Below, in pieces: positions 52,502 to 60,665 of a stretch of DNA of 64,000 nucleotides. Numbering within the stretch: the first letter of the stretch is position 1; every line of letters starts with the position of its first letter. Made by a program: the position numbers and the translations under genes. The stretch comes from Ancylobacter aquaticus (GTDB lineage: Bacteria; Pseudomonadota; Alphaproteobacteria; Rhizobiales; Xanthobacteraceae): contig NZ_SMFY01000001.1 in the NCBI RefSeq assembly GCF_004339465.1, positions 868,001 through 932,000 on the forward strand. Direction: 5' to 3'. The notes beneath the pieces are model-generated. The model made no database searches and was not told where the DNA came from. It saw only the letters and a list, made by a program, of their open reading frames with translations.

Positions 52502-55500
52502 TCAATCCTCGTCATCTTCGCCGCCGTCGTCTGCCTCGTCATCTATTCCCATCATCTCCAAGAGGCCCCCAGCCGTGCTGACTTTTCCAGGAGCTAGCCG
52601 CTCTTCCGGCTTGGGCGTCGGCAATTCGGCAGCTGTAAAGCACGGGCCGGCTACGACCTCGTCGAGCACCTTTTCGAGCTCCGGCTCCATTGCAAGCGTC
52701 GCCTCCAGAACCCATAGCAGTTCGAGAAGTTCGTCGCTCATTCGCGCTGTCCAGCGTTCGGGGCGGATTTCATCCAGTGGCGAGGATTTCTTGCCGGCCC
52801 GCTTCTTCATCCGGTAGTCGAGCCATGACTGAACGACCTTGAGGCCTGAGACTTCGAATTCCCACACCTGAGGCGCCACGGGGCCAAAACGGCCATCGCC
52901 GACGAGGATTTCCTGCGCCTTATCATCGTATTCATTCTTTTCGGGGTAGTTTGCAGGACCGTCCGACACGCCCTTGATAATCTTGGCCGTGCCGGGAGGG
53001 ATTTCGTCGCCGCGCCCATCGCCTTGAAACCGTTCGGCGTAGGTTTGCAGCCAAATAAGCTTCCGGCCGAGTTTGGCAGCTTTGATAAAGGTCGCGCCGT
53101 CCTTGGTTATAGGTATCCTAGTGCCAGGTATTTCGAGCTCGTTCCAGAACCGATGAGTATAGGATTGCCCGCCGAGAACGGCATAGACATAAGCCGCAAG
53201 GTCCTCTGCCGTGGGTACAGTGCCAAAGCCCCTGCCAAGCGCGTCCAGTAGGCCAGCGGTGATGTTCGGGCTGGTAGCGGCGGCATCGCGATATAGGGGT
53301 ATTACGTCTTTTCCACCGAAAGAGCCCCGGAAGTGATGTAGGTCAGGCACAGAGCCTGAGGCAATAATACCTTGCCCAGAACCGAGCGCTTCGGTTGCGA
53401 GTGCGGTCAGGTAAAGCTGTTTGGATCCCTGCAAGCGCCACAGAACCTCGCCCATCCGGTCATTGAATCGAATGTCTTCAATTGCATAATGCCGGTCGAA
53501 AGATCGAAACGCATAGGGCGAAATCTTTGGCACCAACGCGCCCGGCTTCAAGCTGGAAATAATCGGCAAGGCCAGTCCTGATTCGTGGTCTCGGTACTGG
53601 CGTTCAATCTTCCGATACTTGTTGTTTTTGAAATGCTTTGCGCGTGAATCGCCCGTTTCGCCGAGCAGTTTGGCCCACCGCCGACCGATCAGTTCCTGTG
53701 TCTCGGCGATCGGCCAGGGCCTACCGAACTTCGATCCGCTTCTCTGATAGGGGAACAGATCTATGAGCATCGGCCACTGGAAGAAGTCCCCCTTTCCAAG
53801 CGGCAGAAACGGTTTTTGCCAATCATTCGGGCACTCGCGCCACGAGATACCCGCAAAGGACGCGATGCCGTCTAACTGCTTTAACTTGTTCTCGCGAGTC
53901 GCGCCGTCGATCTTCGCATAACGGACCTTGGCGGGCGTGTCGGGCGTGGGTTTGGCGCCGCGAACGCCTATGGCAATGGCGACGGGCGTCTGTATGTTGA
54001 AGACATTCGGGGTCTTGCGGGTCCCGAGGTTGTCGCCGCCCAGGTCGATGATCCAGATTTCATCGAAAGTGCGCCGCATCACCTCGCGCACGCCCACGAA
54101 CCCCGGACCGGCCAGATAGCTCGACGCGGTGATGAAGGTGACGATTCCGCCGCATGTCTGCTGCTCGAACAGCCGCCAAAGAGCCCAGCGCCAGAAATAA
54201 ACATAGTCATTGTAGAGGTTCTTGAGGTGAACCCCTGCGCCGGCCTTCGTAGCGGGTTCGGTGAAGTCGACAAGAATAGGCCTCTGCCGGATGTTTTCCA
54301 ATGCATCGGTGCCAGGCAAAAATCGACCTTGCGCGCCTTGATCCCCGAAGCGGACCCAGCCTCCCTTCCGCTGAGTGGTCGTGTCGCCTTCTTCGATGTT
54401 CTGCCGATCATAGGGCGGGTTGCCTAGACAGACGAGAATATCGCCCTCCTGCTTCACCTTCCGCGCCGCCTCGTGTTCCTGCGTCAGTGCCTTGTGTGTC
54501 AGGTCCAGGCCGCCCGGTGGCGCCTTGTTGGGGCTTTCCAGCGTATCCGCTAGATAGATTTTCAACCTCTGAGCAAGTTTTTCCTCGGGCTCACCAGCGG
54601 CGGCTTTCGCGTCGTTCATCGCGCCTTCGAGCGCTTGCGTAAGCCGCAGATGCGCGACGGCATAAGGTCCGACTAGGACCTCAAAGCCGTACATGTTTTC
54701 GGCCATCTGACGGGCGCGGGCTGCCACCGCGCCGGGACCGGAACGGGCGCGGACTTTCTCCAAACCGTGTTTGACTGCCGCAACGGGATAAGTGCCGGTG
54801 CCCACTGCGGGGTCGAGAAACACAACGCCGTCGTCGGCGAAGCCCAGCTTCTTGCCGAACCGCTTTTCCAGCAGCTCCGAGGCCAAGCGGACCTGTAATT
54901 CAACCACCTCGCGCGGGGTGTAATAGACCCCGTAATCCTTGCGCAGCTTCGGGTCGTAGGCTGCGAGAAAATCTTCGTAAAAATAGAGCCAAAGATCAGG
55001 TTTGGATTTTAGGAAATCGTGCGGATCGAGGGCTTCAAGCGAGCGTTGCAGCAACTCAAACCCAACAGCCAGCTCCTCGCGCGCCGCTTTCTGGCCAAGC
55101 AATTCCAGCGTTCTAGCCAACAGGCCGTTGTTCGTATCCAGCGTTTTGGCGGCTTCCACAGGGTCCAGTTTGGCCGCGCCGGAAAGGCGGGCCAGTAGCA
55201 TGGCATAGGTCACGGTTTGGGCGTAGGCATCCGCAAACTTCGCATCATCGGATTCGGGAAAGAAGAACTGCCGCCATTCGTTGGCGAGAAGCTCGACGGC
55301 TGATCCTTTGAGGAGGAGAGAAGCCTCGACCTCCGTGCGCAGGAAGCGCGTCAGTGGGGCAAGATAGTTGGCCAGGCCTGAAGGGTTGTGCGGGACAATC
55401 GGCTTCCAACTGAGAAAGGAGCGAAACAAGCGCTCCAGCGCCTCGGCATCGGCCTTCGTCGTGGCTGCTTTTCCCTTTTGGGTCGGGTCGTCGTGCAGCC

Positions 55501-55897
55501 GCACGATCGGTTGTCCGTCCACGCGTTCGCCTGCACGATAGAGCGCCCAGTCGCGCCCGTCTGTGTAGATCAGGTTCGGCAGCCCCTTGAGCTTTTCCCA
55601 CTGTTCCTTGTTGTGCTTTCCGGTCAAGCGGGGCGCATCGGCGCCAAGACCCGGAGCCTTCAATTCGATATAGCCACAGATCAGCCCACCCACATAAACC
55701 GCAATATCGGGCCGAACCTTGTGTTCCGAAAGGTGGGTTTCTGTCCGGGTCTCTACGGTGATCCCGTAGGATGTACCGGCGGATTTCAGCAGTTCAGCGA
55801 CGACGGGCTTAAGCTGGTCTTCAGGTGACGCAGAGCCAGGAAGGGCGAATTTGGCCTTCAGGGCATCGGCAAATTGCTCAAGAGTCACCAGTTTCAT
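52502..55897 (-). CDS. Single-chain type ISP/IIG-like restriction-modification enzyme
   Basis: About 1131 residues. Residues 1-100 look like a PD-(D/E)xK nuclease (RPDIAVYVGG, Asp64; GYIELKAPG, Glu78 and Lys80). Residues about 320-620 are an N6-adenine methyltransferase with SAM motif LDPAVGTGTYPV (from Asp362), YYTPREVVELQV ahead of it and catalytic NPPY at 493-496. The rest holds a target-recognition part and a C-terminal segment (AYVYAVLGGQSYTHRFWNEL, GRKLIWLQTYAERF) like the type ISP specificity domain. There is no helicase/translocase domain, unlike true type ISP enzymes. ATG 55897 starts the conserved region. It ends with an acidic tail (DDEADDGGEDDED). Likely methylates and cuts DNA as island-borne defence. 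Confidence 0.82.
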   Translation of the reverse strand: MKLVTLEQFADALKAKFALPGSASPEDQLKPVVAELLKSAGTSYGITVETRTETHLSEHKVRPDIAVYVGGLICGYIELKAPGLGADAPRLTGKHNKEQWEKLKGLPNLIYTDGRDWALYRAGERVDGQPIVRLHDDPTQKGKAATTKADAEALERLFRSFLSWKPIVPHNPSGLANYLAPLTRFLRTEVEASLLLKGSAVELLANEWRQFFFPESDDAKFADAYAQTVTYAMLLARLSGAAKLDPVEAAKTLDTNNGLLARTLELLGQKAAREELAVGFELLQRSLEALDPHDFLKSKPDLWLYFYEDFLAAYDPKLRKDYGVYYTPREVVELQVRLASELLEKRFGKKLGFADDGVVFLDPAVGTGTYPVAAVKHGLEKVRARSGPGAVAARARQMAENMYGFEVLVGPYAVAHLRLTQALEGAMNDAKAAAGEPEEKLAQRLKIYLADTLESPNKAPPGGLDLTHKALTQEHEAARKVKQEGDILVCLGNPPYDRQNIEEGDTTTQRKGGWVRFGDQGAQGRFLPGTDALENIRQRPILVDFTEPATKAGAGVHLKNLYNDYVYFWRWALWRLFEQQTCGGIVTFITASSYLAGPGFVGVREVMRRTFDEIWIIDLGGDNLGTRKTPNVFNIQTPVAIAIGVRGAKPTPDTPAKVRYAKIDGATRENKLKQLDGIASFAGISWRECPNDWQKPFLPLGKGDFFQWPMLIDLFPYQRSGSKFGRPWPIAETQELIGRRWAKLLGETGDSRAKHFKNNKYRKIERQYRDHESGLALPIISSLKPGALVPKISPYAFRSFDRHYAIEDIRFNDRMGEVLWRLQGSKQLYLTALATEALGSGQGIIASGSVPDLHHFRGSFGGKDVIPLYRDAAATSPNITAGLLDALGRGFGTVPTAEDLAAYVYAVLGGQSYTHRFWNELEIPGTRIPITKDGATFIKAAKLGRKLIWLQTYAERFQGDGRGDEIPPGTAKIIKGVSDGPANYPEKNEYDDKAQEILVGDGRFGPVAPQVWEFEVSGLKVVQSWLDYRMKKRAGKKSSPLDEIRPERWTARMSDELLELLWVLEATLAMEPELEKVLDEVVAGPCFTAAELPTPKPEERLAPGKVSTAGGLLEMMGIDDEADDGGEDDED

Positions 55898-56030
55898 TTC
55901 CGCCCCCGATACCGCCTGCACGAATCCAAGCAATATCAGCAGGGCGGGCGGCGAGGAATTTTTTCGTTCGATCGGTAAGTTGGCGACATGGTTAAGAAAC
56001 GTCAACCCGGCTGTGGGCATGGCTCCAGGT

Positions 56031-57134
56031 TCAGCCTGTGGTCAACGCACCATGCCGCGCCAGCAGCGCCGCCATTTCCCGCGCCAGCGCCTCGCCCTGC
56101 GGCCTTTCCCCAGCCATTGCCCCGATCACCTCGCCCTGCCGGTGCGGGTCGATCCGACCGTAGCTGTTGAGGGTGGTGGCGATGTTGTCGTGGCCGAAAT
56201 TCTGGCTCCAGGCGCGCAGTTCCTCCGGCGTGCGGCACATGGTCTGCGCGAGGTGGCCAAGCGTGTGGCGGAAGGAGTGTGGGGGAAAATAGGGCAGGCC
56301 GGCGCGGGTGAAGGCCTGCTTAAAGATCGCGCGTATCGGCGAGGCGTCGCTCCAGTGCGCCCGGTCGATGCCCTGCGGCGCGAAGGCGAGGTTCGCGCCC
56401 TGTCCGATGCGGGTGCGTGGAAAGAGCGGATCGGTCGGGCCGAACAGATGCACCTCGCGCAGTTCGCGCACCCAATCCGCCACGGTGGCGGCGAGGTCGT
56501 CGCCGACGGGGAAGAAATAGGTGGCGATGGCCTTGGCGAATTTGGTCTCGACCGTGTTCGGGTCCTGCCGCACCAGCGGCGGCGATTTGGCGAGGTCGAG
56601 GTCGCGCAGGGAGAGCGAGGCCATGGCGCGGTCGCGCATGCCGGAGAGAATGGCGAAGGCGAGGAGCGCGCGGTTGCGGCGGTCCATGGCCGTCTCTTCC
56701 GGCATGGCGGCGATGGTCGCGCGAATCTGCTCCAGGCTCGGATAGTCGCGCAGCTTCGGCGCCTTCGCCTTGGCGGCGTCCTTCCGCGAGGGGTTGAGAT
56801 AGTCGATATCAGGAAGATGCAGCCGCGACTTGAAGCCGGGGCGCCAGGCGAGCCAGAGGAAGAATTCCTTCACGGCCGTGAGCGTGGCCGTCTGCGTCGC
56901 CGCACTCAGGGGCTCGCCGCTGCGCGCGCCTGCCGTCTCGGCGAGGCGCTGCTTGAAAGCAATGGCTTGCTCGCGCCGGAAGGTTTTGAAGTCGCGCCAG
57001 CCGGTGCTGGTCTCGAAACGCAAAAGCGCCTTGCGCACCATGTCGAGGCTCGCCTCGCTCTTGCCCTTCGCTTCCTTCAGATAATGGATATACTCACGTT
57101 TCAGCCGCTCATTGCCGGCATTGATCCGAGCCAT
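56031..57134 (-). CDS. Tyrosine recombinase
   Basis: A 367-residue site-specific recombinase. The N-terminal SAM-like core-binding domain (residues about 8-115) is followed by the catalytic domain: first Arg in LSGMRDRAMASL, HxxR in PPHSFRHTLGHL, and the nucleophile Tyr in ATTLNSYGRI with FGHDN ahead of it. No arm-binding domain of the P4 type, so it is a different class from the integrase at 58.8 kb. It lies 3 bp after the HTH gene and 133 bp ahead of the restriction gene. Confidence 0.9.
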   Translation of the reverse strand: MARINAGNERLKREYIHYLKEAKGKSEASLDMVRKALLRFETSTGWRDFKTFRREQAIAFKQRLAETAGARSGEPLSAATQTATLTAVKEFFLWLAWRPGFKSRLHLPDIDYLNPSRKDAAKAKAPKLRDYPSLEQIRATIAAMPEETAMDRRNRALLAFAILSGMRDRAMASLSLRDLDLAKSPPLVRQDPNTVETKFAKAIATYFFPVGDDLAATVADWVRELREVHLFGPTDPLFPRTRIGQGANLAFAPQGIDRAHWSDASPIRAIFKQAFTRAGLPYFPPHSFRHTLGHLAQTMCRTPEELRAWSQNFGHDNIATTLNSYGRIDPHRQGEVIGAMAGERPQGEALAREMAALLARHGALTTG

Positions 57135-57137
57135 CTT

Positions 57138-57617
57138 CTACTCTCCTTTCAGATCACCATTCAGACTGGGGGCGGTACACCCGTTCAGTCTTTCCGGTGC
57201 TAGCGTCTGAAGGTCGTAGCTTTCCGCCAGCGCCGGCAGCGCCGTGCGGCGTACCGTCCGGTGCATGGGCGTGCCGCAGGTGGCGCACAGGCCGGTGAGG
57301 GCGGCGACCGTCGCCGTGCGGTGGCGCACGTCCACCATGCCGGCCGCCGCCCGTCGCGGGGCGCGGCAGCGGAAGCAGAAGAACTCGTCCGGCGCGCAGG
57401 CATTGCGCCGTGCCTTCCGCCGCTTGGTCAGGAAGGCCTTCAGCTCGGACCCGTGAACGACGATGGGGCGCACATCGTCGAGGGGCTGGAGCCCATCCTT
57501 CAGCCACCGCCGCACCGTGTTGCGGTGGGTGCCGAGGAGCTTGGCCATTTCGGCGACGTCATAGGTTGCGGCCTGCTTCACCCGTTGCACGGGAAGGCGC
57601 CGCTGCGGCCGTTTCAT
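57138..57617 (-). CDS. HTH protein with zinc-ribbon-like cysteines
   Basis: A protein of about 159 residues. It begins with a MerR/excisionase-like HTH (TYDVAEMAKLLGTHRNTVRR, WLKDGLQPLDD) that could bind recombination sites. The second half has two CxxC pairs (FFCFRCRAP and LCATCGTP) that could bind zinc. Start is ATG 57617 or ATG 57629; the longer frame overlaps the AlpA-like gene. Directly upstream of the recombinase (3-bp gap), so probably its directionality or targeting partner (inference). Confidence 0.75.
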   Translation of the reverse strand: MKRPQRRLPVQRVKQAATYDVAEMAKLLGTHRNTVRRWLKDGLQPLDDVRPIVVHGSELKAFLTKRRKARRNACAPDEFFCFRCRAPRRAAAGMVDVRHRTATVAALTGLCATCGTPMHRTVRRTALPALAESYDLQTLAPERLNGCTAPSLNGDLKGE

Positions 57618-57633
57618 CCCTGCCGGCATGCGC

Positions 57634-57861
57634 TCAGGCGCTCCGGTGGCTGGCAATGCGTCCGGCAATCCAGGCGTCGATCTCGCCCTCGATCCAGGCA
57701 ACGCGGCGGTCAGAGAGGGCGATGGGTTCGGGAAAGCGGCCCTCGCGCATATAGGCATAGATAGTGCTGCGGCTGAGGCAGGTGCGGGCCTTGACCTGAT
57801 CGAGGCGAATGAGGATGGCGCGGCCGGTGGTCGCGGTCGTCTCAGTCTTAATGGCGCTCAT
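57634..57861 (-). CDS. AlpA-like regulator/excisionase
   Basis: A 75-residue protein of the AlpA/excisionase type: ILIRLDQVKARTCLSRSTIY, then YMREGRFPEPIALSDRRVAW and EGEIDAWIAGRI. These small winged-HTH proteins activate integrase genes or direct excision in P4-like elements. ATG 57861 has GGAGACGG ahead; an upstream ATG at 57888 lacks a binding site. Confidence 0.85.
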   Translation of the reverse strand: MSAIKTETTATTGRAILIRLDQVKARTCLSRSTIYAYMREGRFPEPIALSDRRVAWIEGEIDAWIAGRIASHRSA

Positions 57862-57994
57862 GGCGTCCGTCTCCGTTCGTTGGAACATAGACGGAACAAT
57901 GAGCGGATGCGCCAGGCGAAAATAGCCGGGCGGATTGCAGAAAACCCTGCCACTTCAACGGCTAGCTGCATGGGGTGAGTTATAGCGAACAAGG

Positions 57995-58684
57995 TTAGAA
58001 GGGTATTTCGTCCTCCTCCCCCCATGTGATGGCCGTCAGGGGAGCGTTCTCGACAACCTTACCCGTGGTTTGCCCGAAGGCGGGGGAGGGTTGCGCCGAA
58101 ACGGTAGGGGTAGCGGGCGCGCCGCCCTTCTGATTCCAGTTCGCTACCTTGGCGATTTCCTCTATTCCGGTCTTATTCGGCGAGCCGTCCTTGTTGACGA
58201 GACCGTATTCGGCGGCGTGCTCCGTGAGCCACGTCTCCAGCGCCTGCTTGGGTGACTTGCCGCGCCGGAGAGCGGAATCTGACACCACCGCTTCCCAGGC
58301 GGCATTTCCGGCCGCCAGCTTCGGCGCGTAGAATTTGCTGAATTGCTGCGAAGGGCTCTTCTTGGTCGGCGAATAGGGCCCGAAGACCGTTTGCTTCATG
58401 CCGCGAATCCAGAACCATGATTTGATCGACGTAATGTCAAACAGGGTTAGTACCCAGTCGCGATCTCCCAATTCATCGAAGGCGGCGATGCGCGGCCACA
58501 GGTCTTCAGTACGAACAGCATTCTTGATGCCAACGACGTGAACCGTCGTTCTGTCCTGCAATTCTTGCGGAAGGCCCTGATAGCCAAGGCGCTCCAGAGG
58601 TGCGGGGTCGATACCCTCCAGCAGGAGCGCAATCTGGAAGACATTCAGTGCTTCAGCTTTAATCCAGTGATCGAGTGTAGCCAT
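57995..58684 (-). CDS. Unknown protein with SSB-like acidic C-terminal tip
   Basis: A 229-residue protein I cannot place in a family. The body (residues 1-170) is mixed alpha/beta with LDHWIKAEALNVFQIALLLE at the start and FGPYSPTKKSPSQQFSKFY in the middle. A Pro/Gln/Ala-rich linker (about 185-215) leads to the last residues WGEEDEIPF. This matches the linker plus acidic DDDIPF-type tip of bacterial single-strand DNA-binding protein, which docks RecG, PriA, RecQ, exonuclease I and others. No OB-fold is recognisable. It may use host SSB partners or act at replication forks; this is inference. Lower GC than the flanks. Confidence 0.6.
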   Translation of the reverse strand: MATLDHWIKAEALNVFQIALLLEGIDPAPLERLGYQGLPQELQDRTTVHVVGIKNAVRTEDLWPRIAAFDELGDRDWVLTLFDITSIKSWFWIRGMKQTVFGPYSPTKKSPSQQFSKFYAPKLAAGNAAWEAVVSDSALRRGKSPKQALETWLTEHAAEYGLVNKDGSPNKTGIEEIAKVANWNQKGGAPATPTVSAQPSPAFGQTTGKVVENAPLTAITWGEEDEIPF

Positions 58685-58775
58685 GGTGCCTGCCGATCAT
58701 TTGAATCCGAGAAGGCATTATATCGGCAAACAAGGTCCAGTGGCATTCGAGGAGCGTCTGTCCACCAATCCGATT

Positions 58776-59978
58776 TCAGGGCTCTTTTTTGGTCGTCTTT
58801 TTTATCTGGTCGAGATAGTCCGCCCACCAGTTCATCATACGGGTGCGCTCATCCCAGTGTTCGCCGCGCGTATAGGCGCGCCGCACTTCGTTGCGCTCGG
58901 CGTGGGCGAGCTGGCGCTCGATGGCGTCGGGATTCCAGAGGCCGCTCTCGTTCAACAGGGTCGAGGCGGTGGCGCGGAAGCCGTGGGCGGTGGCAACGTC
59001 ACAGGTGAAGCCCAGCCGGCGCAGCGCGCCATTCAAGGTGTTTTCGCTGATAGGCCTATGTCCCGCGCCGATGGCCGGAAAGACAAAGGGCTGGTTGCCG
59101 GTCAGGCGGTGCAGGTCGCGCAGGATCGCCAAGGCCTGTGGCGGCAGCGGGACGCGATGCGGGCGACGCATCTTCATGCGTTCAGGCGGAATCGACCATA
59201 TCCCCTTGTCGAGGTCGAACTCCGGCCACGTCGCCAGCCGTAGCTCGCCCGGCCGGGGGAAAAGCAGAGGCATCAGGCGCAGTGCCGCCGTGCTCGCCGG
59301 TTGCCCTGTGTAACCGTCGATCGCCCGAAGCAGCGCGCCAAACTCTTTCGGCGTGGTGACGGCCGCGCGGTGCGTCACCTTCGGGGTTGTCAGAGCGTCG
59401 CGCAGGGCGAAGGTGGGGTCGTTCTCGGCGCGTGCGGTGGCGATGGCATAGCGGAACACGGCGCCGAGCGCAGCGCGCATCCGGCGCGCGGTTTCGTGCC
59501 GGCCGGTCTCCTCCACCGCCCGCAGGACTTCCAGCAATTCCTTTGCCGTGATCGTGGCGACGTCGCGCTCGCCGAGCACGGGATACGCGAAGCCCAAGAG
59601 CCACCGTCGCTTGTTCAGTGTGATATCGGCGAGGCCTTCGCGCTCCAGTTTCGCCACATGCTCTTCAGCAATCGAGCGGAACGTGTTCGCCACCGCCGCC
59701 TTGACCTTTTGCCGGGCTTCCTTCTTGACGGCGGAAGGGTCGAGGCCTTCGGCGAGTTGCCGGCGTGCCTCGGTGCGACGCTCGCGGGCTTTGGCAAGCG
59801 GGATGTCGGGATAGGCGCCGATGGCCAGCACTTTTTCGCGCCCGCCGATTCGGTATTTCAGGCGCCAGAGCCGCGAGCCGGTTGGGCTCACCAGAAGATA
59901 AAGCCCGCCGCCATCCGCCAGCTTAAAGGGCTTGGCGATCGGCTTGGCGCTGCGGATGGCCATTTCCGTGAGAGGCAA
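58776..59978 (-). CDS. P4-type integrase
   Basis: A 400-residue tyrosine integrase of the P4/DUF4102 kind. The N-terminal arm-binding domain begins LTEMAIRSAKPIAKPFKLAD with GGGLYLLVSPTGSRLWRLKY. The catalytic domain has LLFPRPGELRLATW (Arg), HGFRATASTLLNE (HxxR) and RRAYTRGEHW (Tyr). It lies 163 bp from the tRNA-Leu 3' end, so it is the enzyme most likely to have inserted this element there. Confidence 0.95.
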   Translation of the reverse strand: MPLTEMAIRSAKPIAKPFKLADGGGLYLLVSPTGSRLWRLKYRIGGREKVLAIGAYPDIPLAKARERRTEARRQLAEGLDPSAVKKEARQKVKAAVANTFRSIAEEHVAKLEREGLADITLNKRRWLLGFAYPVLGERDVATITAKELLEVLRAVEETGRHETARRMRAALGAVFRYAIATARAENDPTFALRDALTTPKVTHRAAVTTPKEFGALLRAIDGYTGQPASTAALRLMPLLFPRPGELRLATWPEFDLDKGIWSIPPERMKMRRPHRVPLPPQALAILRDLHRLTGNQPFVFPAIGAGHRPISENTLNGALRRLGFTCDVATAHGFRATASTLLNESGLWNPDAIERQLAHAERNEVRRAYTRGEHWDERTRMMNWWADYLDQIKKTTKKEP

Positions 59979-60007
59979 GGCGGCGGCCTCAGTTGGGGTT
60001 TATCTAC

Positions 60008-60030
60008 GATGCCCCCAGAAATACCCCCAA
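60008..60030. repeat. Right arm-type integrase site candidate
   Basis: Partner of 52428-52450, differing at one base (G for A in the centre). It lies between the integrase start and the tRNA, and may also overlap the integrase promoter. A 7-bp hairpin CCGGCTT/AAGCCGG follows at 60036-60059. Confidence 0.65.
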
Positions 60031-60141
60031 TTGCGCCGGCTTCCAACGGAAAAAGCCGGACCCTCCCGGAACCTATTGGCTCGGGAAGTCCAGCATTTTC
60101 AACGTTTTTCGGAAGTCTTCGGACCTTCTAAAAAGGCCTGA

Positions 60142-60163
60142 TGGTGCCCAGGAGAGGACTCGA
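60142..60163. repeat. attR core within tRNA-Leu 3' end
   Basis: The 3' terminal 22 bases of tRNA-Leu, repeated with a one-base gap at 52354-52374. The tRNA is left intact at this end, the normal outcome of P4-type integration. Confidence 0.8.
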
Positions 60164-60226
60164 ACCTCCACGGTGTTACCCACACGGACCTGAACCGTGC
60201 GCGTCTACCAATTCCGCCACCTGGGC
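60142..60226 (-). tRNA. tRNA-Leu (anticodon CAG)
   Basis: An 85-base class II tRNA with acceptor GCCCAGG/CCTGGGC, anticodon stem around TTCAGGT giving anticodon CAG, a long variable arm, T arm GGAGG-TTCGAGT-CCTCT, and encoded CCA at 60142-60144. Reads leucine codon CUG. It is the attachment site of the island on its left. Confidence 0.95.
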
Positions 60227-60665
60227 ATGTGCCTTGCGGCACGGCGGCGAGAGATAGTCGTGTGGACTCCCTCTTGTCAACGCACCATTCGCGCGAGGGG
60301 CAATCAAGCGGTGGAAATCTCTTCGTCCTTCGGCCGGGCCGCTGAGGATTGCGGGCGCTGCTGCACCATCAAGCTGCAGGGTCCGCTGCGGGGTGCAGCG
60401 TGCGCGGGCGATGGCGGGCGCCGTGGGAGGCCGCCGGCGGATCTCGCGCTGCCCGCCTTCCTCGTCAGCGTTCCGCGCCCGCCTCGGTCCCCGGTCTCGC
60501 CCAAGCCTCGCCCGCCTCCCGGGCCGGCCTCTCGCCCGGTCCTTGCGCTGGCATAAGGGGATCGTCGGCGCGGACGCTGCGTCGCAGGGCTGCGCGGACG
60601 CTGGACGCTGCGGCGGCGGCGCGCTAATCGTCGTGGCATGCCAATGCCGGGCCGGGAGACGTCAC
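60227..60665. other. Gene-free stretch between tRNA-Leu and NDUFA9-like gene
   Basis: 439 bp with open frames on both strands, but none has a recognisable protein pattern; the translations are rich in Arg, Pro and Ala, as expected of chance frames in GC-rich DNA. The region should hold the promoter of tRNA-Leu and of the gene at 60666, but no clear boxes are seen. GGGAG at 60654-60658 is the binding site for ATG 60666. Confidence 0.6.

Larger units (their letters stand above)
52354..60163. mobile_element. Integrative element in tRNA-Leu(CAG)
   Basis: About 7.8 kb between an imperfect copy of the tRNA-Leu 3' end (52354-52374) and the intact tRNA (60142-60226). Contents, all leftward: P4-type integrase, unknown protein with SSB-like tail, AlpA-like protein, HTH/zinc-ribbon protein, tyrosine recombinase, and a single-chain restriction-modification enzyme. 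The integrase is next to the tRNA, the usual P4-family layout. Its left part (52.5-58.7 kb) is visibly less GC-rich than the chromosome on either side. No replication, capsid or conjugation genes are seen, so it would need a helper to move between cells. Confidence 0.8.

Noticed and set aside
57995-58684. Annotating the SSB-tailed protein as SSB itself
   Set aside because: Only the linker and tip match; the first 170 residues show no OB-fold signature that I can see.
52354-60163. The island as a complete prophage or conjugative element
   Set aside because: No capsid, tail, lysis, replication, relaxase or secretion genes are present in the 7.8 kb.
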